A stretch of DNA of 64,000 nucleotides from Spiroplasma ixodetis Y32 (GCF_030316605.1 NZ_CP127039.1:1550001-1614000); one strand, 5' to 3'. Shown: positions 27,597-37,507, numbered from the stretch's first letter. Notes: generated from the letters alone by a model not told the origin. A program made the numbers and translations.

Positions 27597-27876
27597 TTTT
27601 CTGCCTATTATTAGTGCTGCTTGCTTTAAAATATCATTTTCCATTCGTAACTGTTTTAATTCTTTATTAGCTTGAATTAATTGTTTTTCTAAATCAGAAA
27701 GATTATCTTTAGTTTTAAAACTACCTGAATTAGTAAATTGCTTAATTCATTTATAAGTAACTGATCTTGTAACATTATATACTCTCTTTAACAAGGCAAG
27801 ATATTGATTTACCACTTTGATATAAAGCTACTATTTGCTTTTTAAATTCGTCGGTATATAAGTTAATATTGGTCAT
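27594..27876 (-). pseudogene. IS150-like orfA, frameshifted
   Basis: It starts MTNINLYTDEFKKQIVALYQ and breaks at KES (about 27785). The next frame reads NVTRSVTYKWIKQFTNSGSF and then a leucine-zipper-like KELKQLRMENDILKQAALI to a TAG at 27594. Confidence 0.75.
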
Positions 27877-27948
27877 AATTATAATTCCTTTCTTTTCACT
27901 AATTTGTTCACTTGTCTACGTAATTAGTGTCCAATAAAGTGTAACCCA

Positions 27949-28329
27949 TCCAGTATTTTTGATGTTCATGGTGATTCATTTTCATATATGTCACCACGAT
28001 TAAATTTTGGTCAAATTAATATTTTTTCAAGTGAGAAAGTAACACCAGTTCCACCAAATAGTCCTTTTAACCCTGAATATGAGCGTGTTAGTTGATATGA
28101 TGTTTTTGGTCATTTGCGTAATGCTTTTAGATGAGTACTTTATGGTGTTGTTGGTAAAGTTTTACCGGTGGAACCATTAAGAGAATTTTTTACTAAACTT
28201 GATGGATTATTGAGACGTATTTTTGATGATACTATTAGTTCTGTTTTAAATGTTGATTTTACTAGTGGTTTAGAACAAGTTTTAACTTTATGAGTATTTT
28301 TAAAAGCAGTAGGATTTTTAGTTGGTTAG
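27949..28329 (+). pseudogene. plectrovirus-like virion protein, C-terminal part only
   Basis: About 126 residues remain open to TAG 28327-28329, reading SFSYMSPRLNFGQINIFSSE, then PEYERVSWYDVFGHLRNAFR, and ending in a hydrophobic segment LTLWVFLKAVGFLVG. A C-terminal membrane anchor directly upstream of a Zot-like gene matches the minor-coat (pIII-like) position of inoviruses and plectroviruses. The N-terminus has been removed by the IS150-like relic. Assignment rests on position and topology. Confidence 0.5.
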
Positions 28330-28340
28330 GAGTTGAAATA

Positions 28341-29271
28341 ATGCCTTGATATGGTTATTTACTTTTAGGAGTTATATTATTAATAATATTTTATCCATTT
28401 TTAATAACTAGAAAAAATATAAAGATATTACAACGTGTAGGTAGTTATATTATTTCAGCACCACCACGTACTGGTAAATCTGCTCTTGCTTGTTGTTTAG
28501 CACAAAAACATAAGGTTAGGGTAGTAAGTCCTATTCCTATTAAAGTTCGTAATGAGTATAGTTATCGTTGTTCTTATTATGATGTTTTTAAATTTAATCA
28601 ATTAAATAGTAATTATGCTTTTAAAGAGTGTGATATGGTTGTTTTAGAAGAGTTAGGTTTGAAAATTAATATAGTAATGATTTGTCGCCCGAATTTAAAG
28701 AAACACAAGAAAGTTTAGGAATGTTTTGTAAATTAATAGGTCATAATTTTAATGGAATTATGTATATGATTGAACAACACCCCGATAGAATACCAAAACA
28801 AGCACGTGAAAAAGTTGAATATATTGTGCAAGTTAAAAGAATGCGTATTTTGTTATTTTTAGTTAAGTTTAAACTAAATATTTATATACTATAATGTTGA
28901 TGATTATAATAAAGTTGTATTATCTAAAAGACAAACAAAGCGAATAATTAAACGTGGTGGATTACCACCTAGTTATAGTGGTGAAACTATGACTTTTAGT
29001 TTATGATTTCCTAGGTATTATTTACAAAGATATAAATAGTCGTGCTTTAAATTATATTCATTCTTTAAAGAGTGAATTAAGTACTGTTAAAGACTATGAA
29101 CAATCACAAGCATTAGATTTTACTGTTGATGATATTAGAGCAGTAGGATTAGATAAGTTGGATAATATATTACAAACTGAAAAGAAAGAAACTGAAAATA
29201 CTGTATGCCGTACTTGTTATTATAGAAATAAATATTCTAAGAAAAATAAGAAAGATGTTAAAATAGAGTAA
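28341..29271 (+). pseudogene. Zot-like (inovirus pI) morphogenesis ATPase, frameshifted
   Basis: It begins MPWYGYLLLGVILLIIFYPF (membrane span) after AGGAG. The P-loop SAPPRTGKSALACC is at about residue 40, and a Walker B-like DMVVLEELGL is at about 100. The frame breaks near 28668, 28885 and 29035. Successive frames give SNDLSPEFKETQESLGMFCK, then YNVDDYNKVVLSKRQTKR, then KDINSRALNYIHSLKSE, to the TAA at 29269. Inovirus and plectrovirus Zot/pI proteins drive virion export through the membrane. Three frameshifts mark this as a dead provirus gene. Confidence 0.65.
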
Positions 29272-29291
29272 AACTATATCATTGGTCGAAG

Positions 29292-29385
29292 CCAACCAGA
29301 ACCTTGGTTGCTTGGCCGTGGCGTTTACGCCACTGGGGTGAGTTGCGAAGCAACTAGGGGCAAAGCCCCTATATACTTGTATATA
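29292..29385. repeat. cluster of five small hairpins, GC-rich
   Basis: Hairpins: 29294-29310 (CAACC...GGTTG), 29318-29333 (GTGGCG-TTTA-CGCCAC), 29341-29355 (AGTTGC-GAA-GCAACT), 29356-29370 (AGGGGC-AAA-GCCCCT) and 29370-29385 (TATATAC-TT-GTATATA). The last three are back to back. The G+C content is far above the surroundings. It lies between the Zot-like gene and a membrane protein. Confidence 0.85.
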
Positions 29386-29388
29386 GAC

Positions 29389-29931
29389 ATGAAAGGATTT
29401 GTCACTTTGGAAAAAAGAGTATATTTTTTAAAGTTTAATAAAAAAATTCTTAAAATGGATTTAATAAGTTTTGGAAGTGGTTTAATAGGTATTTTTTGGG
29501 GAATTCTAAGTATTTTAGCATTACAACCTTTTTGAGATAATGATAAAGCATCACTTTGAATAACTGTTGTTGCAATTTTTTTTGATATTACTAGTTTTAC
29601 TTTAACTTTTCTACCTTTTTTCTTAATGTTCCGTTTAATTAGATTAAAGAAAACTTTGATAAAACAAAATATGAAATTATATCGAAAAGATCAATTTAGT
29701 ATTTCGCTTGATTTTATTAGTTTTTGTTTAGGTATTATTGGAACAAGTTGCGAAATTATTAGTGTTATTGTGCTTTTACCTCAATTTAATGATAATAAAG
29801 TTTTTTCATATCAAATTACTATTGTTGCTGTTGTTTTAAATATTATTAGTTGTATTACTTGTTTAATGGCAACATTAATTACTATTAATATTATTAAAGA
29901 TTATAAACAAAGAGGAAATTCTATTATTTAA
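29389..29931 (+). CDS. four-span membrane protein with internal duplication
   Basis: This 180-residue protein has four hydrophobic segments arranged as two similar halves. Half 1 has MDLISFGSGLIGIFWGILSI then DNDKASLWITVVAIFFDITS; half 2 has LDFISFCLGIIGTSCEIISV then DNKVFSYQITIVAVVLNIIS. ATG 29389 lies 4 nt after the hairpin cluster; the nearest purine-rich site is within the hairpin. Two TGA Trp codons. Function unknown; it lies inside the provirus remnant and may be viral. Confidence 0.6.
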
Positions 29932-30085
29932 ATATGATAATGTCCACTTTTAGCATAATTATTTTTTGTACTATGACAAGCTCAAACAATTAGGACGGCT
30001 AACAAATTTAACAAATTTTTTACAGAATAATTTTCAATATAATATATTATAGAAATACTCCTTTTCTTATTTATAAAAATTGACA

Positions 30086-30115
30086 AAGACGAGAATAAAA
30101 ATCTCGTCTTTTTTT
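30086..30115 (+). terminator. rho-independent terminator
   Basis: Stem AAGACGAGA/TCTCGTCTT followed by TTTTTTT, 155 nt after the membrane protein stop. Confidence 0.85.
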
Positions 30116-30636
30116 GTAATTGTAAAATTTTATAAAATTTTTATAACCTTCTTTAATACTATTATCAACACGTATTTGAGAACTAAAACAGTTGAACTAC
30201 AACACAGTTGTTAAAAATAGTAGCTATCATGTGGACTTGCATGAATAAATAAAAAGTGGAGTGATACCTAATAAAATATACTAACCATTTAATGGTAATT
30301 CTTGGGGTGGGAGCGAATTGGAAACTAGTGTATATAGACCCGTTGGGGGAACATACTATTATTCTTTATTTAACCAACCTTGCCACTATCAAGTGAGCAA
30401 GTGTTGGTTTTATTTTTTATTTTTTTTGAAAAATTTTTTGGGCGACAAAATAAATTTCAAACTTGTAAATAAATATTGAATCGAATGCCTCAATGTTTTT
30501 TAAAATTTCACAATTTATTTTTGAGCTCAGAATTTCTGGAATGAATAAAACTAATAATAGTATTATTAATAATCTAAAAATCAAAATATATGTCCTTTAT
30601 GCTAGAAGCAACAGGACATATTAGGAAAGGATTATT
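30116..30636. other. non-coding region, possible viral intergenic/replication region
   Basis: No gene is supported. A G-rich stretch (TTCTTGGGGTGGGAGCG, about 30299-30315) and GTTGGGGGAAC (about 30342) stand out. An imperfect terminator-like hairpin at about 30378-30400 (CCAAC-CTTGC...GCAAG-TGTTGG) precedes a long T-rich run. A GTCCT...AGGAC hairpin at about 30593-30618 precedes the next gene. Confidence 0.4.
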
Positions 30637-31149
30637 ATGCAAATAGAATTTAAAAAAGAACAAATTATTAAAGATAAACCACAATCTATTCTTATTGATT
30701 ATGTTGAATATAAATTATCACTTCCAAAATGAATGGTTAAAAATAATTCTTTTACTGTTGATAATAATTACACATATTGGGTTTTTAATTCTGAAAATAT
30801 TAAAAGAGAATTAAATGGTAATGAGTTAACAAAATTATTAGAACCATATATTTCTGAACAAAAAATAATTGTTAATAAAAAAGAAGCGCCCAAAGAATAT
30901 TATCTTAATTATATAAAACTTGAACCATTAACATTTTATGAACAGCATAATAGTTGATTTATTGGTGAAATAACTGATAGTAAAACAAAAATTACTAATT
31001 CATGTTTTAAATACAACATTAGATTAAAAGAAAATAGAAAAAGTTTCAAAATAAATCATCCATATAACCATAATGATTTAGCAATTAATTATCTAGTTAC
31101 TTTTTATAAGCATATTTCAACTCATAATGAAAAGATATTTTATTTATAA
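30637..31149 (+). CDS. unknown 170-residue protein, phage-like cluster
   Basis: It starts MQIEFKKEQIIKDKPQSILI after AGGAAAGG, contains two TGA Trp codons, and ends THNEKIFYL. The protein is soluble and rich in Lys/Asn/Tyr. It is the first gene of a tight rightward set (small ORF, Zn-binding protein, RuvC-like resolvase). I recognise no domain; the position suggests phage DNA metabolism. Confidence 0.5.
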
Positions 31150-31161
31150 AGGAAAAAAACT

Positions 31162-31257
31162 ATGAATAATAAAAATAAAAAATGTGAATTAAGAGTTTGT
31201 ATAAATAAAGTTTGAAAAGAATGTATTAATAATTCTACTAAAACTATTAAAATATAA
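31162..31257 (+). CDS. small cysteine-containing ORF, possibly frameshifted
   Basis: 31 residues, MNNKNKKCELRVCINKVWKE, after AAGGAAAAAAAC. A second frame just downstream reads PYLICDSCYNKIPKP (to about 31316), adding a CxxC. The two may once have formed one zinc-binding protein of about 50 residues. Confidence 0.35.
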
Positions 31258-31355
31258 AAATTGACCAATACCTTATTTAATATGTGATAGTTGTTATAAC
31301 AAAATACCTAAACCTTAAACAAACAACAAAAGTAATTGAAAAGGATACTTTGATT

Positions 31356-31565
31356 ATGAATAAAGCCAAAAATAAAAGAAAAAGATGTGTTGAATGTAAT
31401 GAATTGTATAAAAAAGAAAAAAATAATATGCTCTATCACTTTAAAATAGAATTAGAAGCAGAACAGCATAATACTAAAAAGTATGAAGATAATTATGATA
31501 TTGATGAGCATTTAGATTATTCAAAACCATATGGATATGTTTGTGATTGATGTAGGGATGATTAA
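31356..31565 (+). CDS. small zinc-ribbon-like protein
   Basis: 69 residues with two CxxC knuckles, KRCVECNELY near the start and YVCDWCRDD at the end (Trp from TGA), separated by an acidic stretch. I chose ATG 31356 because AAAGGAT lies upstream. The stop is 2 nt before the RuvC-like gene, so the two are surely co-translated. The fold suggests nucleic-acid or protein binding. Confidence 0.6.
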
Positions 31566-31754
31566 TAATGCAATATGACTTAATTATTGGTATTGACCCT
31601 GCTGGTATTGGTAGTAATGGAATCGTTATATATTCAAATGAAATGAATAATATTATCTTTAATGAAACATTTAAAACAAAAACACTTTTAGAAAGTAAAA
31701 ATATATATAAAGAATATTTTGAATTAATTAAAAAACAATTTAAAAATAAAAAAA

Positions 31755-32695
31755 CGGACTTCTCCCCACATGTACTTGTGGAGGAAACAATGAAATTGAA
31801 TGAGTTCAACAATGCTTTTCAAACAGAACAGGATTGTTTAAAATATATAGCAAGTTTGAAGAAAAACAAATGTATCATGTGTTCTTGAACAAGTTTGAAT
31901 ACTTCTAATTTAAGAAGAATAAGATGTTTGAAATTTCATCAAACATTTAGTATTCTTCATGGCACCATTTTTTACAAGTCACAAACACCTTTGAGATTTT
32001 GATTTTATCTCATCTTTAGATGAATAAACACCAAACATGGAATTACATCAACTGATGTTGCAAAAGAATTGGGTGTGACTTTGAAAACTGCTTGAAGAAT
32101 GGGTCATGAAATCAGAAATCGTATTGCCAAACAAGAACATCAATTTATTGTTGAGGGCATAGTGCAAATGGATGAAATGTATCTTTCACATATGGGTTTT
32201 AAAAAACAAGGAAGATCTTTGATAAATAAAACATTAATTGTTGGGATTTATGAAAAAACAACCAATAATTTAATTGTGAAAGTAATCAAAAACTCAAAAA
32301 GTAAAAATCTTTTGCAGTTTGCAAGAAACCATATTTCTTCAAAGTGTGATGTACATACTAATTCTTGAAAAGGATATCGTGATTTCAAATCACTTTTCCC
32401 TAATCACAAAACAGTTAACCATCAAGATGGTTATGTTTCAAAAATTGGCGTAAATACCAATCAAATTGAATCAGTATGAAAACATATACGAAGAACATTT
32501 AAAACACATATCAAAGTTGCAAAACATCATGTTCATTTATATGCCAAAGAAGCTGCATATAAATTCAACAAGATACCTACTTTTGAAACTGTAATGCTAT
32601 GTTTCATTTAAAAATGTGGGGAGAAGTCCGTAGATAGGCTTTTCTCAGCATTTATGCGATAAAATTTAAAAATAGTACATAAAGGGAGAAAAGCC
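31755..32695 (+). mobile_element. IS1595-type element, copy C
   Basis: 941 bp; duplications TAAAAAAA at 31747-31754 and 32696-32703. Inserted co-directionally in the RuvC-like gene. Confidence 0.9.
31790..32611 (+). CDS. IS1595-family transposase (full length, zinc-ribbon Cys lost)
   Basis: Frame intact at 273 residues. One zinc-ribbon cysteine is replaced: RCLKF instead of RCLKC (about 31933). The same change is in the truncated copy D, so C and D share an ancestor. Activity is doubtful. Confidence 0.85.
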
Positions 32696-32943
32696 TAAAA
32701 AAATACTAGTTATTGTAGAAAATTTCTTTTTAAATTCAAAACAATTACTAATTAATCCATTATCAACACCTAAAATCATTGGTGCATTAATGGTATTAGC
32801 ACAAGATATTATGAACTGAGATTATTTAGAAAGCGAACCCAAAAATAAAAATAAAATAGCAAATTATCAAGGAAATATAAAATTTACAAAACATGAACAA
32901 GATGCATATAAACATATTCAATATTATTTAAGGAATTATAAAA

Positions 32944-32983
32944 ATGAAAAATAAACCAAATTATGTCAAATTAATAGTAAAAC
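32944..32983 (+). pseudogene. 5' end of a phage-like gene, cut by IS3 copy 2
   Basis: Thirteen codons, MKNKPNYVKLIVK, start 11 nt before the RuvC-like stop. The rest is missing here. The most likely continuation is the headless frame at 19322, which sits next to IS3 copy 1. Confidence 0.5.
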
Positions 32984-34367
32984 GGCATTGGTTAGATAAG
33001 TTTACTTTCTTGTCTTCAAATCTGTACAAATTGGTTTGGAGACATTTTTAATCGTAAAATCATTCTATCATTATTTCATCAGTTAATAAATTTTCTTAAT
33101 GCTTCTGTGAAATGTTTAATGCTATTAAACTTGTTACCAAACATAATTTTAAAATCTCTTTTGATTCAGCGATTTAAACATTCACTTACTTGGTTGCCTT
33201 TAAATCCTGATAAACTTTTTGAATGAATTAAAGTTTTACTTTTATTAAAACTATTTGTAACTATTTTACTAGTATTACCTGAACCTAAATCAGACTGGAT
33301 AAATGTTGCAAATATTTTATGTTCTTTACGACTTGCCTTTGTTACTTGATTAAGAACATTTAAAATGGTTATTGCATTTTCACTTTTATTAATTTTTCAA
33401 CCAACTATAGCATTACTATTCATATCTGTAGCAATTTCTAATAATAATTTAGTTTTTTTATTATTAATAATTAATTCTTTAAATCAAGTACCATCGATGC
33501 CAACTTTTTCAAGATAAGTATTACTGGTAAAATTACGTTTTAATAAATCTTGGAAATTTGATTTTAAGGAATTAGATTTCGCTCTACGCTGTTTTTTGGG
33601 TTTGGTTAATAGTTTGTGATATTATTATCTTCTAATAACCTCATAATGCTGTTTTTACTGCATTTAAGATTGGTGTTGTTTTTCTTTAATTCTAATCTCA
33701 CCTTTTCTAAACTAGTAATTTTAATTATTTTATCTTTGTTGCTAATAACAACAATTTTATTTAATTCTTTTAATAACTCATTATCAATTTTTGTTTGATA
33801 TTTCTTTTTACCGTTTTTTATTCATTTATAATATGCAAATTTACTGATAGGTAACAAACTAATTATGTCATTAATTCCATAATTTTTATTTCTATATTTA
33901 TCAACTATTAAAAAACATTTACTTTTCAATAATTTACTATTTAAAATATTTTGATTGTTTTTTAATTCTTTATCACAGAATTGTTTTTGTCTTAAAAATT
34001 CATTTTTTATTTTTTCTTTTAGTAGTGACTTTTTGAGTTTTTTATTTTCAAGTTTTAAATTTTTATCTTTGATATTCACTTTATCTATTTGATGATTTGT
34101 TTGAAAAGTATGAATAGTAATTAATTTATTATTTTTTTGATATTTTTTTACTCAATTATAAATTAATGATCTGGTTGATAATTAATATTTGGTTTTAATA
34201 TCAATGGTTTTTAATTTTTTAATCACTACATATTCATTTAAAACATCTAGTTTAATTTTTCTTGTATAAACTTTATATTTCATCTTTACTCCTTAACTAT
34301 TAATTATTTAAACTAATCATACTGTCTAGATTAAAAATTATAGGAGTAAACTTAACTAACTTATGCC
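32984..34367 (-). mobile_element. IS3-type element, copy 2 (inactive)
   Basis: 1,384 bp with both termini. Left flank is phage-like coding DNA; right flank is the interior of the rve-type IS. No target duplication, as expected after recombination between copies. Confidence 0.85.
32992..34283 (-). pseudogene. IS3-type transposase, nonsense and frameshift
   Basis: Relative to the intact copy at 62660, Gln (CAA) in TKYQLS has become TAA (about 34187) and two bases (GT) are inserted near 33616. Confidence 0.85.
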
Positions 34368-34689
34368 GGTTTATTTTTGTAGAAAATATCATAAAAACGT
34401 TTAGCTCAATAATAAAAAGTTTGCTTTGGCATATGTAATTGAGAAATTATTTCTTTACAAGAATTTTTATTTTTAAAAATAAAACAAAATTTTCTAAATT
34501 TACGATAATAAATATTAACTTTATTAATATTTTTATCATTTTTATACTTTTCTACAAACTTGTTAAATTTATAATCAAATTTAGTAAAATCAGCACTATT
34601 AATTAAATATTTCATTTTAAACTACACCTCAACTAATAATATAAAGTTATAAAAACTTTTATTAGTCCAAAAAGTGTGTCTAATCTACA
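34368..34689 (-). mobile_element. 5' fragment of the rve-type IS
   Basis: It contains the IS start (other strand: TGTAGATTAGACACAC) and the transposase N-terminus MKYLINSADFTKFDYKFNKF (ATG 34615), cut by IS3 copy 2 after FYKNK. Matches 54727-55048 of the full copy. Confidence 0.85.
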
Positions 34690-34917
34690 GTATTATTATT
34701 GACTAATATTTTACAAGTGTTAAGATTAACATACAATTGCATATTGAAATCTAAATTATTCTCGTCTAATCTTATAATTTAAAGAGAATAAATGAATATT
34801 ATTGACAACATAGGTACGGTCCCTTACAATTTCATAAAAATCCAAATTATTTCTTGTCTAAATTTATAATAAGACTATAAGATTTAATTTATTCCGGATT
34901 TTTGACAATCTCCCAAA
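34690..34917. repeat. two related leader-like repeats upstream of the ISLre2-like relic
   Basis: Units near 34750-34800 and 34840-34917 share TCTAAATTATTCTCGTCTAA-like sequence. The second ends TTATTCCGGATTTTTGACAA then CCCAAACAAA. A third relative lies at 36400-36500 before the GDSL gene. Confidence 0.5.
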
Positions 34918-35808
34918 CAAAAATGAGAAAAATTAGATAGAAAATTTTTTAAAACAAGAGATAAAAATAAATATAAAATTGTTGATTATAAAGAAAGGAA
35001 AAGAAAAACAAAATATGGCATAGTAATTTATAAACGACGTATTTATGAATATTATAACATAGAATTACAAAAATGAGTGCGTATTTGTTTAGTTGATGAA
35101 GAGTTAGAATTACCAAAATATAAAATAATTGGAGAAGACATAGAACAAATTGTTATTGAATATTTTGCTTATGGAAAAAGATACAAAGATATTTGTGATA
35201 TTTTGAAAGATGCTGGTTTAAGTATTATGGATATTCATAGAATTTTTGAAAAACATAAAGTTTTTAATGAAAATGTAGAAAAAATTAAATTAGAAAAAAA
35301 TCAACCCATTTATATTAGCATTGATGATGGTCATCGAAAGTTTTGAGAATTTAAACGTAAAATTAACAAATATTCAATGCGTTTAGTAGCATTTTATACA
35401 GATAATATTAATCACAAATTAGTTAATAAAAGAGTAAATGTTATTATTAGACCAAATAAAACAGCAATTTGAGTTAAGAAAACTGCTGAATTTAGTTTAG
35501 AACAAGGAAAAAGATTTTTTGAAAATTTTGAACGGACTTCTCCCCACAAATACATGTGGGGAGAAGTCCGTTAATTAATTAATTATTTATATAAAGAATT
35601 AGATAATAATAAAAAACTAAAAAAACAATATTTTAAAAATAATAAACAGGGAATTATTAATCAATCTGCAAAATGAAATATCGGTACTTTTGCTGAAAGT
35701 AATATTTGGCATATTTTAAAAGAAATGCTTGGCAATAGAACATATAACATTAATATTTATATCAAAATGGCTACATTTAGGTGTAATCAAATAAATTTAA
35801 AAACATAA
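34918..35808 (+). pseudogene. ISLre2/UPF0236-like transposase, internally deleted
   Basis: The first part reads KWEKLDRKFFKTRDKNKYKI and ISIDDGHRKFWEFKRKINKY, which resembles the UPF0236/ISLre2 family (Asp-Asp-Gly-His block). A C-terminal part (35580-35808) reads KWNIGTFAESNIWHILKEML, the family C-terminal motif. A stretch of perhaps 150 residues between them is missing, and a 38-nt palindrome made of IS1595 ends sits at the junction. No start codon is evident. Confidence 0.65.
35533..35570. repeat. solo IS1595-end palindrome
   Basis: Perfect 16-bp arms CGGACTTCTCCCCACA/TGTGGGGAGAAGTCCG with a 6-nt loop AATACA. These are the IS1595 left end and its internal inverted copy, without the transposase between them. 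Confidence 0.9.
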
Positions 35809-35810
35809 TT

Positions 35811-36233
35811 TTAATGAACATAATAATTATTGATTATTTTAAAATTTTCGATTGCATCTCAAAAGTTATTATTTTTTATTTTTATTTTAAAAATCAAAAT
35901 AAATGTTATAAATAAAATTGTTATATATAGTAAGATTGGACTTATAATTAAACATAAAATAATTCCGGTTTGTAGCTGTACTCAAGCTTGATAATTTTCT
36001 GGATGATTTGTTATACTACAAATAGAATTTGGAGAATGAAATAATATAAAACTTAAACCAAAGTGTTTTAATACAGAAAATCCACTAGAGTACTTTGAGT
36101 TTTTATGATGTTTATAATGAATAAAATGATGAAAATCACTAAATCAAATTAAATATAAACCTATAACTGTGATTAAAATCACAAATGCAAATAATATTAC
36201 AGTTATCATCTGTAATATTTTAATTTTTTTCAT
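35811..36233 (-). CDS. two-span membrane protein, unknown
   Basis: 140 residues, starting MKKIKILQMITVILFAFVIL (span 1, about 8-32), a His/Ser-rich loop with DFHHFIHYKHHKNSKYS, and span 2 (about 93-120, LCLIISPILLYITILFI), ending DAIENFKIINNYYVH. ATG 36231-36233 follows AAAGAGGT. Three TGA Trp codons. Unknown family. It runs convergent with the ISLre2-like relic and divergent from the GDSL gene. Confidence 0.55.
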
Positions 36234-36550
36234 TTTGAATACCTCTTTTTAAATCTAAATATTAAATAACAAATAGTTGCACGAAAATTATTTTTTTCAT
36301 GTTAAAATAATATTAGATTTATTAATTTTTAATTTTTAAAACATAATTTTTCATAAATGTATTTTAGTTGCAATTAATTTTACTAAGTAGTAATATTTAT
36401 TTACAATTGCATAACAAAAGTCTTAATTTGTTCTCGTCTAAATGATAATAAAGACAGTATTGAAAAAATTATTCCGCATTTTTGTTACGCGCCCAAACAA
36501 ATTATGTTAAGATATTTTCCGTTTAAGTTTATTGTTAGAAGGGGAAAGTC
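36234..36550. other. divergent intergenic region with leader-like repeat
   Basis: The 36400-36500 stretch is related to the repeats at 34750-34917 (shared TTCTCGTCTAAAT and TTATTCCG.ATTTTTG...CGCCCAAACAAA). AGAAGGGG at 36537 is the ribosome site of the GDSL gene. No clear promoter assigned. Confidence 0.4.
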
Positions 36551-37507
36551 ATGAATAATAATGAAAAAATAAAAGGTAACTTTTATGTTCTAGGAGATAG
36601 TTTATCAGACACAGGAGCATTAGTAAGTGGTTTTACAGCTCTTTTTAAGCATTTAAAAATACCTAAAATAGTTAAAATGTTGCCACCATTTTATAAAAAT
36701 TCTTTTTCTAATGGTCCTGTGGCAGCACAAATTATTGCCGATTATTTGCATATAAATTTAACTTCTGCTTGAAGATTTGACCTTTTTTTATTTGCTGATG
36801 AGCAAATTGGTAATAATTATGCAGTTAGTGGAGCTTTAGCTAGTAGAAAAAAAGAATTAACAATAGAAAGTTTTGTTATTAATCATTTTGATATTACTCA
36901 TCAAGTAGATGCTTTAATTAGTCAGCATCATATTAATAGTAATGATATAATTTTAGTTGAGTTTGGTGGTAATGATATTTTATATGCTTTTAAACAATCA
37001 TTATTAAACGACCAAGAAGAAATTATTAATAAAGCACTTGAGTTAATAAAAAATGCTTTAACTAAATTGATAAATAAGGGTGCTCAACGTATTTTATTAT
37101 GTAATGTGCCTAATATGAGTATTATCCCTTTATTTAAAAATAAAGAAAAAGATAAGGAACGTATTTTAAATTTAACTACTAATTTTAATAAAATGTTAGA
37201 TAGTGTTATTGAAGAATTAAATAAAAATAAAAAAAATATTATTAAATATGATATGTTTGCAGCAATAACAAACGCTATTAATAAGTTTAAAAATTTTAAT
37301 ATTAATAACAATATTATTGATTCAGCAGTTACTACTGATTTTAGTGAAATAATTAATAATGGTACTATTGTTCCTCATTTCAATGAAGGTGTTAATGAAG
37401 AAAATATTAATAATTATTTCTTTTTTGATAGCATTCATCCTGGTAAATGAGCACATAATATTATGGCTCAAGAATTAATTAAATTGATAAATAATAATAA
37501 GAATTAA
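36551..37507 (+). CDS. SGNH/GDSL-family hydrolase (lipase/esterase), cytoplasmic form
   Basis: The 318-residue enzyme has the GDSL block YVLGDSLSDTGALVSG (nucleophile Ser in GDS), block III VEFGGNDILYAF, and the C-terminal catalytic FDSIHPGKWAHN (Asp and His). It has no signal peptide, unlike the paralogue at 57203. Likely an acyl hydrolase acting on lipids or small esters. Two TGA Trp codons. It is followed after 54 nt by the start of another gene that IS1595 copy D interrupts. Confidence 0.88.

Larger units (their letters stand above)
26737..27948 (-). mobile_element. IS150-like (IS3 family) relic
   Basis: About 1.2 kb between imperfect inverted repeats (TGGCAACACTTTTTAGGAC and, on the other strand, TGGGTTACACTTTATTGGAC). 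It carries degenerate orfA and orfB. No target duplication is seen. The right flank is plectrovirus-like coding sequence. Confidence 0.8.
31568..32954 (+). pseudogene. RuvC-like Holliday junction resolvase, disrupted by IS1595 copy C
   Basis: The N-terminal strand MQYDLIIGIDPAGIGSNGIV carries the first catalytic Asp of the RNase H-fold resolvases. After removing copy C (31755-32695) and one TAAAAAAA duplication the frame continues KNKK-ILVIVENFFL (second acidic residue in VEN), then TPKIIGALMVLAQDIM and KHEQDAYKHIQYYL, where RuvC proteins place their last acidic residues. Rebuilt length is about 148 residues, a phage-like size. It overlaps the next gene start at 32944. A single recent insertion is the only defect. 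Confidence 0.75.

Noticed and set aside
29292-29385. CRISPR array
   Set aside because: The hairpins differ from one another and there are no regular repeat-spacer units or cas genes in the window.
31474-31812. Minus-strand 112-residue frame
   Set aside because: Antisense to the Zn-binding and RuvC-like genes and crosses the IS1595 junction.
31568-31888. Fusion of the RuvC-like N-terminus with the IS1595 transposase N-terminus
   Set aside because: An accidental read-through at the IS junction that ends at a TGA; under code 4 it would continue, but the transposase has its own start and ribosome site.
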